DNA of 64,000 nucleotides from Asterella californica (taxonomy: Eukaryota; Streptophyta; Marchantiopsida; Marchantiales; Aytoniaceae), in the NCBI GenBank assembly GCA_036924285.1, contig JAYKYS010000039.1:62001-126000 (forward strand), read 5' to 3'. The first letter of the stretch is position 1. Each line of letters begins with the position of its first letter. The notes beneath the pieces were generated by a model, which did not search any database, had not been told where the DNA came from, and worked only from the letters and a program-made list of their open reading frames with translations. Made by a program: the position numbers and the translations under genes. This document shows positions 34,951-45,413 of the stretch, piece by piece.

Positions 34951-35204
34951 GCTGCGAACATGATTATTAAGAAAAAGAGGCTATACAATTGATGAAGCAG
35001 TGTAGGTCCAGCGTTCACATGGTCAAGGTCCGAAAGCGTTGGGTTCTAACTCTCTTCTAGAAATAAATGCTCCTAGCATTTATGGCCTAGGAGGAGAGTA
35101 GGGGGTCCTAAGTCTCACGCACGAATCCGGATAGACGAGAAAGTAGATTGGGTGGAAGTCGATCCATACCTGGTTATTAATGTGCGAGAGGAAATTTATT
35201 CGTC
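34951..35204. other. No recognisable feature
   Basis: Short non-coding stretch between element I and the SINE-like segment. Confidence 0.4.
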
Positions 35205-35375
35205 ATTTCGTGATAGCGTGGTGGTGCGAATTCAAGAATAGAGACGAGAGGTGCCAAGTTCAAATCCCCGAATGACCATTTTGCGACCACAAGTCTTAGA
35301 CATAGGGTCCTTGGGCTCTATTGTGCAACCTCCAACCGCAAGCTTAGGATTCATGCCTTAGAAAAAAGAGAGCTC
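35205..35375 (+). repeat. Candidate tRNA-derived SINE
   Basis: TAGCGTGGTGGT (35214-35225) resembles a polymerase III A box, and AGTTCAAATCC (35257-35267) resembles a B box, 31 bases apart, as in plant SINEs. A tRNA-unrelated body follows and ends in TTAGAAAAAAGAG near 35365. No target duplication was found by eye. Confidence 0.4.
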
Positions 35376-35420
35376 TTTCTCTCAAGTTTAAAAAATAGCG
35401 AGTAGTTTTCTGTTACACGT

Positions 35421-36403
35421 TGTCGTGTCGTGGACCGGCTCCTTTCTGAAATTTAAACTTCGATGCTTGTCGCTCCAAAGACACTCATGGGAGAAGCAAG
35501 CTAGGTCCATGCTTACGGGCTTTTGGCACCATTTCAGATCTTTCCTTTCATCGCATCAGTGGATAGAGCTACTTGTCAACATTCCATAGGCACTTTGTCT
35601 ACTTCGTTTGGACGCCTAGTGGAGAAATTACAAGACTCAAAAGATGGAGAAAACAAGCTAGGTCCCACTTATGAGCTTTTGGCACAACTTCAGATCTTCA
35701 CTTTTATCGCATAGATGGTAGAGCTCGTTGTCAACTTTCCATGGGCATCTTGCCTACTTTGTTTGGACGCCTAGTGGAGAAGTTACAAGATTCGAAAGAT
35801 GGAGAAAACAAGCTAGGCTCCAGCTTATGGACTTATGGTGCAACTTCGGATCTTCAGTTTCATCACATAGATGGGTAGAGCTCATTGTCAGCTTTTCATA
35901 GACACCTTGTTTACTTCGTTTGGATGTCTAGTGAAGAAGTTATGCGACTCGAAAGAAGGAAAAATCAAGGTAGGCCTTAGTTTATTTGCTGACTGGATAT
36001 TTGAGGCTTCAAAGGCGCAAGGGGCATGCTTCATGGGATTCTGAGAGAACTTCGTACGTACAGAGATTGTGACAAGGGGGCAACTTAGGGGCTAGCTTCT
36101 GCCTACGATCTGTCAACGAACGGTTCAGGAGATTTGGAGGTCCAATGCAAACGCGGAAGACATCGTTGGGTTCAGATCTGTGCAGGCTACATGTGGGTTA
36201 AGACGATTCTTGAAGAGACGGATCGAGGAGTGCGTACTGAGAGAAATTGAGAAGCAGGAAGCAGATTTGAAGTTTTCATTTACCTGTGAAGGAGAGTTGG
36301 ACCGTTCGGGCCGTTCCGGAGTCCAAACTTGCTGTCCTTGGATCCATCGAGATCAGAACAACGAGTTCTTCAAGAAATTGAAGACGATATGAAATTTCAT
36401 CGG
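35421..36403 (+). repeat. Element C 5' LTR, left half
   Basis: Matches the first half of 7851-9871, including the 157-bp tandem array. It breaks at TTTCATCGG, where element B begins, and resumes at 45414. Confidence 0.8.
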
Positions 36404-36407
36404 ATGA

Positions 36408-37577
36408 TGTCGGAGTGTGATCCGTCTACTTAGGAAAGCACCGGACTTCTGGCTGTGGATGTTTACTCAAGAGGTTGACTTTCAGTTACAACAGGGGCTA
36501 TAAACACTCACACAGGTGTGTAAGATCCTGTAATATGCTCAGAAAGTGAAATTCAGGTCTAACTAGCAGTAATAGGATCCGGCGGATATCTTTGACACTC
36601 ACGGAGAAGAAAACTATGAAGGTTTAGACTTTTAAACTTCCCTTACATGTAGATGAGGTACTACTGGACACACACACGAAGTTTTAGCCTGAGATCAAAT
36701 TCTAGCACCGAGATGTTGACAGAAAAGTTATGAGTAAGAAAATTATGACAATTTCTGGTACCCAGATGGCTATTTCAACCTAGAACAGAAGATTTGCTCG
36801 ATCAATTTTAAATATTCTCACAGTATTTGAAGTCTACAGGATGCTGAACATCCCTGTGAAGTTGGGACTCCTGACTGTACACAGAACTCCAGATCTCCTC
36901 CTCTGAAGTCGCTGCTCTAGATTAAGAGCTTTTCAGACCCCCTCAGCTTCAGCGGCCGCCCTGAATTACTCAATCACTCAAATGATTCGAAACGTTTTGG
37001 ACAGTCGTAGCCCTCCTGACAGTGAACGCAACCACGAAGTTTTGAAGTGATTTCCTCAATTCTGCTGCAATTGGCACCAAAAACTCCAAAATCAACAAAA
37101 GTGATGCAGTTTTGACACAATCTGAACTTCAATTGGGCATAACTCCTTGTTTATTGATCCAAATCGATCAAGAATTCACTGACAGTGCTTGGCTCGACGA
37201 GCTCTACCTTCCTGTGCTCTCAGATTTCAAAGATCCCCCACCAATTGCTAGAAATCCTCTCTAGACCTCTGTTTCTAAGTTTAGAGTTTTACAAAAGACA
37301 AAAATGGACCAATGGGAGTTCATAGCTCCACTTGGATGTCCTTTTGTGCCTTAAACTACCTGGTAACTTATCTACACTCATAGGCTACCACGTCAAGCCC
37401 CCTAGAGTGCCAGTGTACAACTTAAACTACCTTAAATGACACGCAGCCCCGAAAAATAACTTAAATCAGCTAGAAAGCGTGCATGGGCGACACGCAAATA
37501 CAACCCATGAGCTTAAACCTCTATCAGCATGGAAACCCTAAGTTATGTACTTTCACAACATAGATAAGCATGATATC
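36408..37577 (-). repeat. Element B 3' LTR
   Basis: Nearly identical over its whole length to 44029-45191. On the minus strand it ends in CA. Confidence 0.85.
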
Positions 37578-37595
37578 TGTGAAGCCTTGGTTTTT
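37578..37595 (+). repeat. Insert D left inverted repeat
   Basis: Exact reverse complement of 42903-42920, directly next to the end of element B's LTR. Confidence 0.85.
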
Positions 37596-38113
37596 CGTTT
37601 TGTTAATTAATTGATTAATTGTAAAGTAAATAAGAAGAATAGATGATAGAAGATAAACGATATGAGTAGAATAGTATTAATTAGAAGTTTAGTGAAGAAT
37701 CCCAGTTCTGGAGGAATTTATCGAATCTATGGAGACACTGAAAGATGATTTTCTCATAGATGAGTTCCACGGACGAAGAGCTTTCTAACGGTATGTTGTG
37801 CGAGGCAATCGGAGACCGAACGACGAAGTTACAGCCGACTGAAGAATGTCAGTCGTCAAGAGGAAAACCCTAACTTCGGCACGTGCAGGAAAGCCTATCG
37901 CGGGATATAAGCAAGGTAACAAGTTGTTTACTTTACTGTTTTACTATTTCCAGAGCGAGCGATAGCAGGGCGCAGCGAGCCGCATTTACCGAACGCCGAA
38001 GTACATCAGTTACGGGCGAGGAAGCCAATTCGCGAGTGATCGGCGAGGAAGCCAATTTGCGCAGAAGTACATCAGTTACGGGCGAGGAAAGGATTGCAGC
38101 GAAGAATCCGTTT

Positions 38114-39964
38114 ATGGCGAAGATCGTTGCAGTGATCCTTGGGATGCGTGGGATGCAGACGGCTAAGGCGCCGAGGCTCCGAGCCTTTGAAGTTAATCGA
38201 CTAGCTCTTCGCCGCTATGACAAGGACCTCGAGGAAATGGGATTATCGTTCCTCTTGCTTCCTTGGTGGGGGATGGTTTCCTCCAAATTGGTGCATGAGT
38301 TGAAGATTTGCAAGCAGCATCCGGCCGATGATCACTATGGGCGACCCTGTAACTGGACCGAAGCTCACTGGTCCAGTGTCTTGGGAATCGACGATGCAGG
38401 TCGGGAAGGTGATCTTCTTTTTGATACCATAGCTGCCGCTGCTTCGCCGGAAGCAGTGAAGAACTTCCCGAATCTGTTCAAAGAATTACCTCTAAGGAGG
38501 AATGGCTACCGAACAAGCGATTACTACGATCCGAAGAAGAGAGAAGTAGCCGATGCGATTATGGCGATCTTCAGGCCACGAAGAACGACATACATGTTGA
38601 ATTGGCAAATCAATTTCATCGAGCAGCTCTTCGCCGGAAGAAGAGCACATTGGGCGAGGATCATCCACCGACATGTGCTGAAGCTTTGGAATGCGAATGA
38701 CTTGGCGTACATAGGACCCTTTGTATCGGTGTTCTATATGGGGATGGGGTTGCTATCTGAGGCACAACAGACGAAGTTAGGCTTTACCGCAGCTGCCGAG
38801 GATGAAGAATTTCAAGTAGTGCAGACTCCAGCCCGAGACGCGCAACTTGAGAAGTTCTTCGACGAACTCGAGGCCGAGGAAGCAGCGACCGAAGTAGCGG
38901 CTAATACTACGTCGAGGCAAGAGGCATCGACTTCAACACCAGTTGCAGAGAAGACGCCCGAAGCAGTTACTCCGACCGAAGACGAAGATGTAGTCGAGGT
39001 ATCTCCTCCGATTCGCAGAAGTGGAAGGAAGAAACCTCTGGAAGAGACACCGAGGTCTGTGCAGAAGTCTCGGAAGAAGATGAAGATGACAAAGACGGTC
39101 CGGACCGACGATGAAGCAGTTGAAGAGGAAGCCGAGGAAGGGAGCACTCCTCGGATGGAGAAGGACGTTGCCACTACACCGAAGAGTGCTGTTTCTCCAT
39201 CGACAGTTGGTGAGATCGAACGATTAGCTTCTTCGACGGACTACCTCAAAGATGTAGTTGTACCGCTACTGTACAGCTTGGAAGCGAATCGGGGGACCTA
39301 CGAGGAAGTTGTAGGTAGAAAGCTGAACCTGGCAGAGTTAGTGCATACAATGCACTTCGGCCGAGGCAACTGGAAGGAGGAGAAGGAGAATTTACGAACA
39401 GCTCTTGTCATGGCCCAGAAGGAGGTGCAGACGAGGACCGATGAACTGAAGAGTGCGACATCAGAGAAGGAGGAGCTTCTTCGGCAGAAGATTGATCGCG
39501 ACAACGAGCATGAGAAGGTTCTGTCTTTGATGAAGAAGGATTTGGATGACATGCGTGGACAGCGAAACAGGTATCAAGACACTGTTGTTGCCATGACCAA
39601 GGAAGTGGAGGATCTGAAGCATCGTGTCATCAAAGCCGAGGAGCAGAGCGCTCAACTTCGGAGTAGGATCGAGCCGGTACTGAAGAACTACTTCGCCGTT
39701 GAGCTGGACACCGAAGAAGCGGGATTTCTTCGTCAGGTTAGAGAGGAGTTCTTAGCTGCAGATGCGGAGGGTACTTCAGCTAGGAACCGTGTAGCTAGGT
39801 TAGGCCAACGAGTAGTTAGAGAGCTTAGGGAGGTTAGAGCAACCGTAGAGTTTTCAGTTTGCGAGATAGGTAGAGAGTTAGCAGTAGAAAGCGGTGTCGT
39901 TCCTGGTGTCGTTTCGGACACAGGACCTTCATCCGATGGTCCAGAAGTACGCCCGACTTCTTAG
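38114..39964 (+). CDS. LTR-embedded ORF, unknown function, coiled-coil C-terminus
   Basis: The frame is open from 37883 to 39964 (693 codons). I prefer the ATG at 38114 (MAKIVAVILGMRG, 616 residues), because the 77 residues before it are low-complexity, with a duplicated RRSTSVTGEEAN-type unit. Residues about 1-230 form a compact domain rich in Trp and aromatic residues (LPWWGMVSSKLVHELK, WTEAHWSSVLGIDD, YYDPKKREVADAIMAIFRPRR, HWARIIHRHVLKLW). It loosely recalls a domain annotated in plants as a putative transposon protein. An acidic and basic linker follows (about 235-370), with a nuclear-signal-like KSRKKMKMTK, and then a long coiled coil (about 400-540). I see no catalytic motif. It lies upstream of the primer-binding site. 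A decayed relative is at 717-3058. Confidence 0.6.
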   Translation: MAKIVAVILGMRGMQTAKAPRLRAFEVNRLALRRYDKDLEEMGLSFLLLPWWGMVSSKLVHELKICKQHPADDHYGRPCNWTEAHWSSVLGIDDAGREGDLLFDTIAAAASPEAVKNFPNLFKELPLRRNGYRTSDYYDPKKREVADAIMAIFRPRRTTYMLNWQINFIEQLFAGRRAHWARIIHRHVLKLWNANDLAYIGPFVSVFYMGMGLLSEAQQTKLGFTAAAEDEEFQVVQTPARDAQLEKFFDELEAEEAATEVAANTTSRQEASTSTPVAEKTPEAVTPTEDEDVVEVSPPIRRSGRKKPLEETPRSVQKSRKKMKMTKTVRTDDEAVEEEAEEGSTPRMEKDVATTPKSAVSPSTVGEIERLASSTDYLKDVVVPLLYSLEANRGTYEEVVGRKLNLAELVHTMHFGRGNWKEEKENLRTALVMAQKEVQTRTDELKSATSEKEELLRQKIDRDNEHEKVLSLMKKDLDDMRGQRNRYQDTVVAMTKEVEDLKHRVIKAEEQSAQLRSRIEPVLKNYFAVELDTEEAGFLRQVREEFLAADAEGTSARNRVARLGQRVVRELREVRATVEFSVCEIGRELAVESGVVPGVVSDTGPSSDGPEVRPTS

Positions 39965-40757
39965 GAAGAAGATCCGTCATCTTCGGGAAAATCTGTATAT
40001 AAGCGTTGTGTTGTTCGTATTCAGGACCTCTATGTGTTTTATCATTTTTTGAGTTTTCTATTTCCTGAGTTTACGGAGCCATTGAGTGTTTTGTCTTCTG
40101 CGAAGGATTTACCTACGAAGTATCGTAGTTTGCTGTGGTAGGAATTAGTCTGGATGTCGAAGAATTTGCTGTCGACATTTGAAATCAGAGTAGAACGTTT
40201 ACGGCGAAGACTGAGAATAGACCGGCATCTGCGGAGTTAGTTTCCTACGAAGACGTTCTTGGGCGAAGTTGAATTCGGAAGAAGTTGTTCTTTGGTGGAA
40301 CACTTAGGAAGGAGTTCAGTCTGGTACTTCGGCGGAAGAAGAGTCTTCTTCGCCAGAGTTTTCCGAGAGCAGTAGTAGTGAAGTAACTCAGTGTGAAGAT
40401 ACTTAGCGTTTATGATGTTAGAGGCTACCTAGTAGCACTTCAGCAGTACTTCCTCGTGGGACATTTCCGTCTGTGGCTCTGTTTCTCTGTTTTTCATCTA
40501 TTTCTTGAGGTCCCTGACCTGTTCAGTACCTATTATGTTTGTTTGTCAAGATTATCAACTCTGTCTTGTTGGATAGACCTGAGAGTTTGATCTCTACCGG
40601 GACTGATTTCTGCCCGTGAGAATAAAAGACAACTATAAAGAATCACCTTTGTCACGTGTTTACTACTTTTGGATGATTGTTACTTGCATCTCTGTGGGTT
40701 CGATCCTTAAATTACTACTTTCGAGCATCTTTTGGTTTACATATAGAAGACTGAATA
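39965..40757 (+). other. Non-coding part of the insert D LTR
   Basis: No gene. It holds GAGAATAAAAGACAACTATAAA near 40618 (possible TATA or polyadenylation context). It ends in CTCTGTGGGTTCGATCCTT (from 40690) and GGTTTACA (40742), which resemble the ends of Tat/Athila-type plant LTRs. Confidence 0.5.
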
Positions 40758-40762
40758 AATTT

Positions 40763-40780
40763 TGGCGCCGCTGCCGGGGA
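40763..40780 (+). other. Insert D primer-binding site (tRNA-Asp type)
   Basis: TGGCGCCGCTGCCGGGGA differs at one base from TGGCGCCGTTGCCGGGGA, the site complementary to tRNA-Asp used by Tat/Athila gypsy elements of plants. It fixes where the 5' LTR should end. Confidence 0.85.
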
Positions 40781-40831
40781 TGCGAATGCTGAAATTATCC
40801 AAGATCAGTGAACAGAAGTCCAGAGACATGT

Positions 40832-42964
40832 ATGTCGACGGGCAAGCCTGATCCTCCTGGAAACGTGCAATCTGAGAGAGACAGGAGGCGAGAAAGACGA
40901 GCAGAATATCGAGAACAGATTCTGGAAGAAGCTCGTCGGTTGAAAGAAGAGCATAAGAAGAGAGAACGAGGTTGGAGAACACCTAACTCAAAAGAATGGA
41001 AGAGGAAGGAACCAAGCCTTGGTGAATCAAGTTCACCCCGGACACCAAAGTCATTACCTCCAACTCCTTTCGAATCTGCTCAAAGAGAACTTGACTTCGA
41101 AGAAGTTACCACTCGGCTAAGTGCTGAGAACGAACATCCAGAAAGTGAAATAGGGTGGAAACCTTTTCCAGAAGTCAATACCGTTTTATATCCGCAGTTG
41201 TTTACTCCTGACCCAGAGGTAGGAAGTACTTCTGCAGATCAAGATCAGTTTACTTCTTCGAATGAAGAAGCTGCAACTAAGGCAGTAGAAGCTGTTACTA
41301 CCTTAGTGGAACTTTTACAGGCGCAGGAACTTATTCCTCAAGCACTGGTGCGGGAAATCCTTCCGTTAACTCCAGTAACTCAGAAGGACAGCGCTGCTCC
41401 TTACTTACAGCCAACCACAGGACCGTCCATATTCAAGAAGAGACAAGCCCAAGCAGCTGCTGCTGCGGGTATTGCCCCTGCTGTCCTCGTTCAAGCTGCA
41501 GTACCAGTGCCGATTCCAGCTCCTGCCAAGATAGCAACTCAAGTTCCAAGGGCTCCTTTTGTTCGAAGTATGGCAGGCCAACCTATCACGAAACATGGAT
41601 ACCCAAAGTTCAGAGGAGGATCTTCAGATGATGATGAGGATGCAGATGCTTACATTAAACTGTTTGAATCTGTATCTGTCACTAATAAGGAAGACGCTGA
41701 ACCAGATCGTCTGCGAATCTTTCCAAGTCTTCTCAGGAAGAGAGCACGCAGTTGGTATAATCATGCAAATAGAATACCAGGAGACATCGATACTTGGGAC
41801 AAGCTGAAGACAAAGTTCTTAGAGCGGTTCCGGGAAATTGGGTACAATCGTCAAGTTTTGGGAAAGCTGACCAGACTGATCAGAGGAAAGAAAGAGAGCC
41901 TAAAAGATTATGTTCAAAGATTTTACAATCTACTGGACAGAATTCCGAGGATGGGTACAGCCAACCCATACTCTATGGATCAAGCCACCGAATGGCTAGT
42001 TACCGGCTTACCGATTGAAATGGAGATCTGGTGTCGTCGAGGAAAGATGGACACCATTGAAGAGGTTGTTGCCTCAGCAGAAGCATTTGAAGCATCCACC
42101 CTCGGAAGTAAGGGAGGATGGATAAAAGGGAAGAAGAAAGGAAAGAGAGAAAGGAAGGAAGGGAAAACGACTCGAAGGAAGAAGCAGAAGAAGAGTCGCA
42201 GAGAACCTTCTTCCTCCGACGAATCTTCTGATGATGAGTCTTCCTCAGCCGAAGCCGAAGTATCTTCATCGTCGAGCTCATCTTCTTCGAGCGAAGATGA
42301 ACGAAGAATGAAACGTAGTTCTTCGTCCAAGGAAAAGAAAAGTTCGAAGGAAAAGAAGGGCAAAGCAAAAGAGGATAATAATCACCTTATGGAGGAGATG
42401 ATTAAAGGGTTCGCGGATCTGAAAGTTCAGATGATAGGGACTCCTGACAGGAGGAAGTCACCTTCGGCATCACGTCCGAGCTTATGGTGTACGACCTGTG
42501 GGAAACAAGGGCATGCCAATACAGAGTGTACAAACGCAAGGTCATTTCAAGCGTCACATGTAGAATGGACACCCGCATTCGAGTCATATTATAGTTCATT
42601 CTTTATAGAGACTCCAGATGATGTGTATGGAGTACAGTCCATACCACAAGCAACACCACCCCAATCTCCCAGACCTCCTCAACCTTCTCCGATAACCCCT
42701 ATCCAACCCATATCCATTTCTAGATTTGTACCAAGAGAGAGAGCACAAAATGTGTCTCAGAAACACTTAATGACTCCAGCAGGAGCCAATAAACCACCAC
42801 CCCATGGGTCTTGTTTCAATTGTGGTAGTACAGAACATTGGTCACCCAATTGTCCACATCCGAAGAAGCATCTAGGCTATGTAGCACTGTGTGCAAAATG
42901 TCAAAAACCAAGGCTTCACACAACATCATCCCAGTCTCTCTCAGATGGATCTTACCATCTTTGA
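40832..42964 (+). CDS. Insert D gag, truncated and fused to element B sequence
   Basis: The gag frame is intact from the ATG at 40832, 52 bases after the primer-binding site, and has no stop until 42962. An earlier GTG at 40808 is less likely. An N-terminal charged region is followed by a Ty3/gypsy-type capsid core near 41560-42090 (YPKFRGGSSDDDEDADAYIKL, RARSWYNHANRIPGDIDTWD, LKDYVQRFYNLLDRIPRM), then a Lys- and Ser-rich basic and acidic stretch. Two knuckles, CTTCGKQGHANTEC and CFNCGSTEHWSPNC, lie near 42490 and 42815. A third Cys pair (CAKC) lies at the border. The last 14 or so codons after 42920 are antisense to element B gag, so the natural C-terminus is missing. Confidence 0.75.
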   Translation: MSTGKPDPPGNVQSERDRRRERRAEYREQILEEARRLKEEHKKRERGWRTPNSKEWKRKEPSLGESSSPRTPKSLPPTPFESAQRELDFEEVTTRLSAENEHPESEIGWKPFPEVNTVLYPQLFTPDPEVGSTSADQDQFTSSNEEAATKAVEAVTTLVELLQAQELIPQALVREILPLTPVTQKDSAAPYLQPTTGPSIFKKRQAQAAAAAGIAPAVLVQAAVPVPIPAPAKIATQVPRAPFVRSMAGQPITKHGYPKFRGGSSDDDEDADAYIKLFESVSVTNKEDAEPDRLRIFPSLLRKRARSWYNHANRIPGDIDTWDKLKTKFLERFREIGYNRQVLGKLTRLIRGKKESLKDYVQRFYNLLDRIPRMGTANPYSMDQATEWLVTGLPIEMEIWCRRGKMDTIEEVVASAEAFEASTLGSKGGWIKGKKKGKRERKEGKTTRRKKQKKSRREPSSSDESSDDESSSAEAEVSSSSSSSSSSEDERRMKRSSSSKEKKSSKEKKGKAKEDNNHLMEEMIKGFADLKVQMIGTPDRRKSPSASRPSLWCTTCGKQGHANTECTNARSFQASHVEWTPAFESYYSSFFIETPDDVYGVQSIPQATPPQSPRPPQPSPITPIQPISISRFVPRERAQNVSQKHLMTPAGANKPPPHGSCFNCGSTEHWSPNCPHPKKHLGYVALCAKCQKPRLHTTSSQSLSDGSYHL
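42903..42920 (-). repeat. Insert D right inverted repeat
   Basis: Exact reverse complement of 37578-37595. Element B gag resumes right after it. Confidence 0.85.
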
Positions 42965-43952
42965 AGAAGATCAAATCCTTCCTCAATGCATCTGAAAACT
43001 CCCCACAATCTCTTCTTACATGGTCTAGGCTATCACACCATATACAACGATGAACAAAGCCTTCTCTCATCTGAGGTCTCTGCATAGAAGGCTGTACATT
43101 CTGCTCCTTCTCTTCTAATCTAGTGAGCTTAAGCTTAAGCTCCTTCATACCCTTAATCAACTCATCAAGCGGTGAGTCTTCCTCTCTAGCAATTACCAAA
43201 GCGGACTTAGTAGGCAACTGCTTGACAGGAATTATCAGAGGTGCTGCTTCACTTACCACCACCTTGTCCATTCTTCTTTGTCTCTTGGTCAGCAAATAGA
43301 CAACCTCTTCAACCTCCTTCCAATCAATCTTCAACCCTCTCTCCTCACTCTTGTCTTCCAACAACAACTCAAGCTTCTCCTGAATAGTCACGTCCGCTGC
43401 TTGTAAGAAAAGCTCTCTCTTCTCCACCTCTAGTGTAAGCTTCTCTGTCTTAGAAAGTTGAGCATACTGGCGATCAAACTCCCTTAACAACTCATTTACA
43501 GACAAACCTTTGTTAGGCTTCACCACCCACTCCAAGAACGTTCTCTTGGTCACCCTCTCTAAATCTTCAGTGTAGTACTCCTCCTTCAAAGCTCGCATAA
43601 AGCTCTCCCAACTCTATCCTTGCTGCTGCTTGAGCTCTTTCACACACCCGCGAATCTCAAGCACAACAGCAAGTTCAAAGTTCTCCACCATCTCCTTCTC
43701 AGGTACCTTGTTCACCTCTATCTCCCTAGCATAATATCGCACGTATTTGGAAATATCTGTCCCCTTGAACAGGTCCATCTGATGCACCACAGATTGCAAC
43801 GCCTTGGTTGCTAATACCTCCTTCCTCTCTGTGCTCTGCTGTTGCTGCATAAACATGGAAAAAGCTTAGAACATCTTCATCGTAGTAGCATCCAACTGAA
43901 CAGGTTGCTGAGCAGCAGCAGTACCTCCACTTGATGATCCTTGGTTGGCCAT
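42921..43952 (-). pseudogene. Element B gag with two in-frame stops
   Basis: A single frame starts at the ATG at 43952 (MANQGSSSGG) and runs to the border with insert D. It is broken only by a TAA near 43868 and a TAG at 43616-43614. It contains a core related to elements A and C (FMRALKEEYYTEDLERVTKR, ELLREFDRQYAQLSKTEKL, ELFLQAADV) and the knuckle CIWCDSLDHVRRDC (C-x2-C-x4-H-x4-C) near 43030. No pol follows. The frame reads on 35 codons into the insert before stopping at 42816. Confidence 0.8.
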
Positions 43953-44028
43953 GATATCTGATCTTGTAACACTCTCAAGAAAACTCCCACCCTAGGTGTT
44001 TCACGTCGAGTTCATCAAAAAGAGAGTA

Positions 44029-45191
44029 TATCGGAGTGTGATCCGTCTATCTAGGAAAGCGCCGGGCTTCTAGCTGTGGATGTTTACTCAAGAGGTTGGC
44101 TTTCAGGTTACAACAGGGGCTATAAACACTCACACAGGTGTGTAAGATCCTGTAATATGCTCAGAAAGTGAAATTCAGGTCTAACTAGCAGTAATAGGAT
44201 CCGGCGGCTACCTTTGACACTCACGGAGAAGAAAACTATGAAGGTTTAGACTTTTAAACTTCCCCTACATGTAGATGAGGTACTACTAGACACACACACG
44301 AAGTTTTAGCCTGAGATCAAATTCTAGCACCGAGATGTTGACAGAAAAGTTCTGAGTAAGAAAATTATGGCAATTTCTGATACCCAGATGGCTATTTCAA
44401 CCTAGAACAGAAGATTTGCTCAATCAATTTCAAATTTTCTCACAGTATTTGAAGTCTACAGGATGCTGAACATCCCTGTGAAGTTGGGACTCCTGACTGT
44501 ACACAGAACTCCAGATCTCCTCCTCTGAAGTCGCTGCTCTAGATTAAGAGCTTTTCAGACCCCCTCAGCTTCAGCGGCCGTCCTGAATTACTCAATCACT
44601 CAAATGATTGGAAACGTTTTGGACAGTCGTAGCCCTCCTGACAGTGAACGCAACCACGAAGTTTTGAAGTGATTTCCTCAATTCTGCTGCAATTGGCACC
44701 GAAATCAACAAAAGTGACGTAGTTTTGACACAATCTGAACTTCAATTGGGCATAACTCCTTGTTTATTGATCCAAATCGATCAAGAATTCACTGACAGTG
44801 CTTGGCTCGATGAGCTCTACCTTCCTGTGCTCTCAGATTTCAAAGATCCCCCACCAATTGCTAGAAATCCTCTCTAGACCTCTGTTTCTAAGTTTAGAGT
44901 TTTACAAAAGACAAAAATGGACCAATGGGAGTTCATAGCTCCACTTGGCTGTCCTTTTGTGCCTTAAACTACCTGGTAACTTATCTACACTCATAGGCTA
45001 CCACGTCAAGCCCCCTAGAGTGCCAGCGTACAACTTAAACTACCTAAAATGACACGCATCCCCGAAAAATAACTTAAATCATCTGGAAAGCGTGCATGGG
45101 CGACACGCAAATACAACCCATGAGCTTAAACCTCTATCAGCATGGAAACCCTAAGTTATGTACTTTCACAACATAGATAAGCATGATATCA
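44029..45191 (-). repeat. Element B 5' LTR
   Basis: Matches 36408-37577 with few differences. The following internal sequence (GAACTCGACGTGAA on the minus strand) resembles the sequence after the LTRs of elements A and C, supporting common descent. Confidence 0.85.
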
Positions 45192-45413
45192 TTTGCACAA
45201 GCGCATGAGTGCTTGAACAAGAAAGATAACATACTATCAACCTACTAAGACTCAAAATATATAACACAATAGTGTCAACACCGTATACAAAGGTGTCAAA
45301 CATATGTATAAAGGACTAGAAGTAATATGAGCTAACTTCTAGAACTACTAAACTCAAGCGTCGGAGTAGAACTCAAGCATGTAGCCGCCAAGTAGCGCGA
45401 CAACGGTTTAGGA
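45192..45413. other. Unassigned spacer between element B and the resumed element C LTR
   Basis: About 220 bases match neither the LTR on the right nor element B. It could be filler DNA from the insertion or remains of another element. Confidence 0.4.

Larger units (their letters stand above)
37578..42920 (+). mobile_element. Insert D: Tat/Athila-like LTR-gag fragment bounded by 18-bp inverted repeats
   Basis: The insert begins TGTGAAGCCTTGGTTTTT (37578-37595) and ends with the exact reverse complement (42903-42920). Both ends coincide with its borders against element B. Inside are a 693-codon frame, a non-coding stretch, a tRNA-Asp-type primer-binding site (40763-40780), and a gag frame that runs to the border. 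The left part (37578 to about 40742, TG...ACA) would be the 5' LTR, about 3.2 kb, containing the 693-codon frame. Protease, reverse transcriptase, integrase and 3' LTR are missing. Confidence 0.65.
36408..45191 (-). mobile_element. Element B: gag-only gypsy-like element with a foreign insert
   Basis: Two LTRs in the same orientation (36408-37577 and 44029-45191, about 1.17 kb) flank a minus-strand gag (43952-42921) followed, where pol should be, by the 5.3-kb insert D. On the minus strand the LTRs read TGATATCATGC...CTCCGACA, allowing for a base change in each copy. The gag is related to that of elements A and C. The element sits inside element C's 5' LTR. I could not match a target duplication, and about 220 bases of unrelated DNA lie to its right. 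Confidence 0.75.

Noticed and set aside
37883..38113. N-terminal extension of the LTR-borne ORF as true coding sequence
   Set aside because: The 77 residues are low-complexity with a duplicated unit, and the conserved domain begins after the ATG at 38114. The extension remains possible but unsupported.
42921..42964. C-terminal end of insert D gag as native sequence
   Set aside because: These codons are antisense to element B gag across the border, so they are a fusion by-product.
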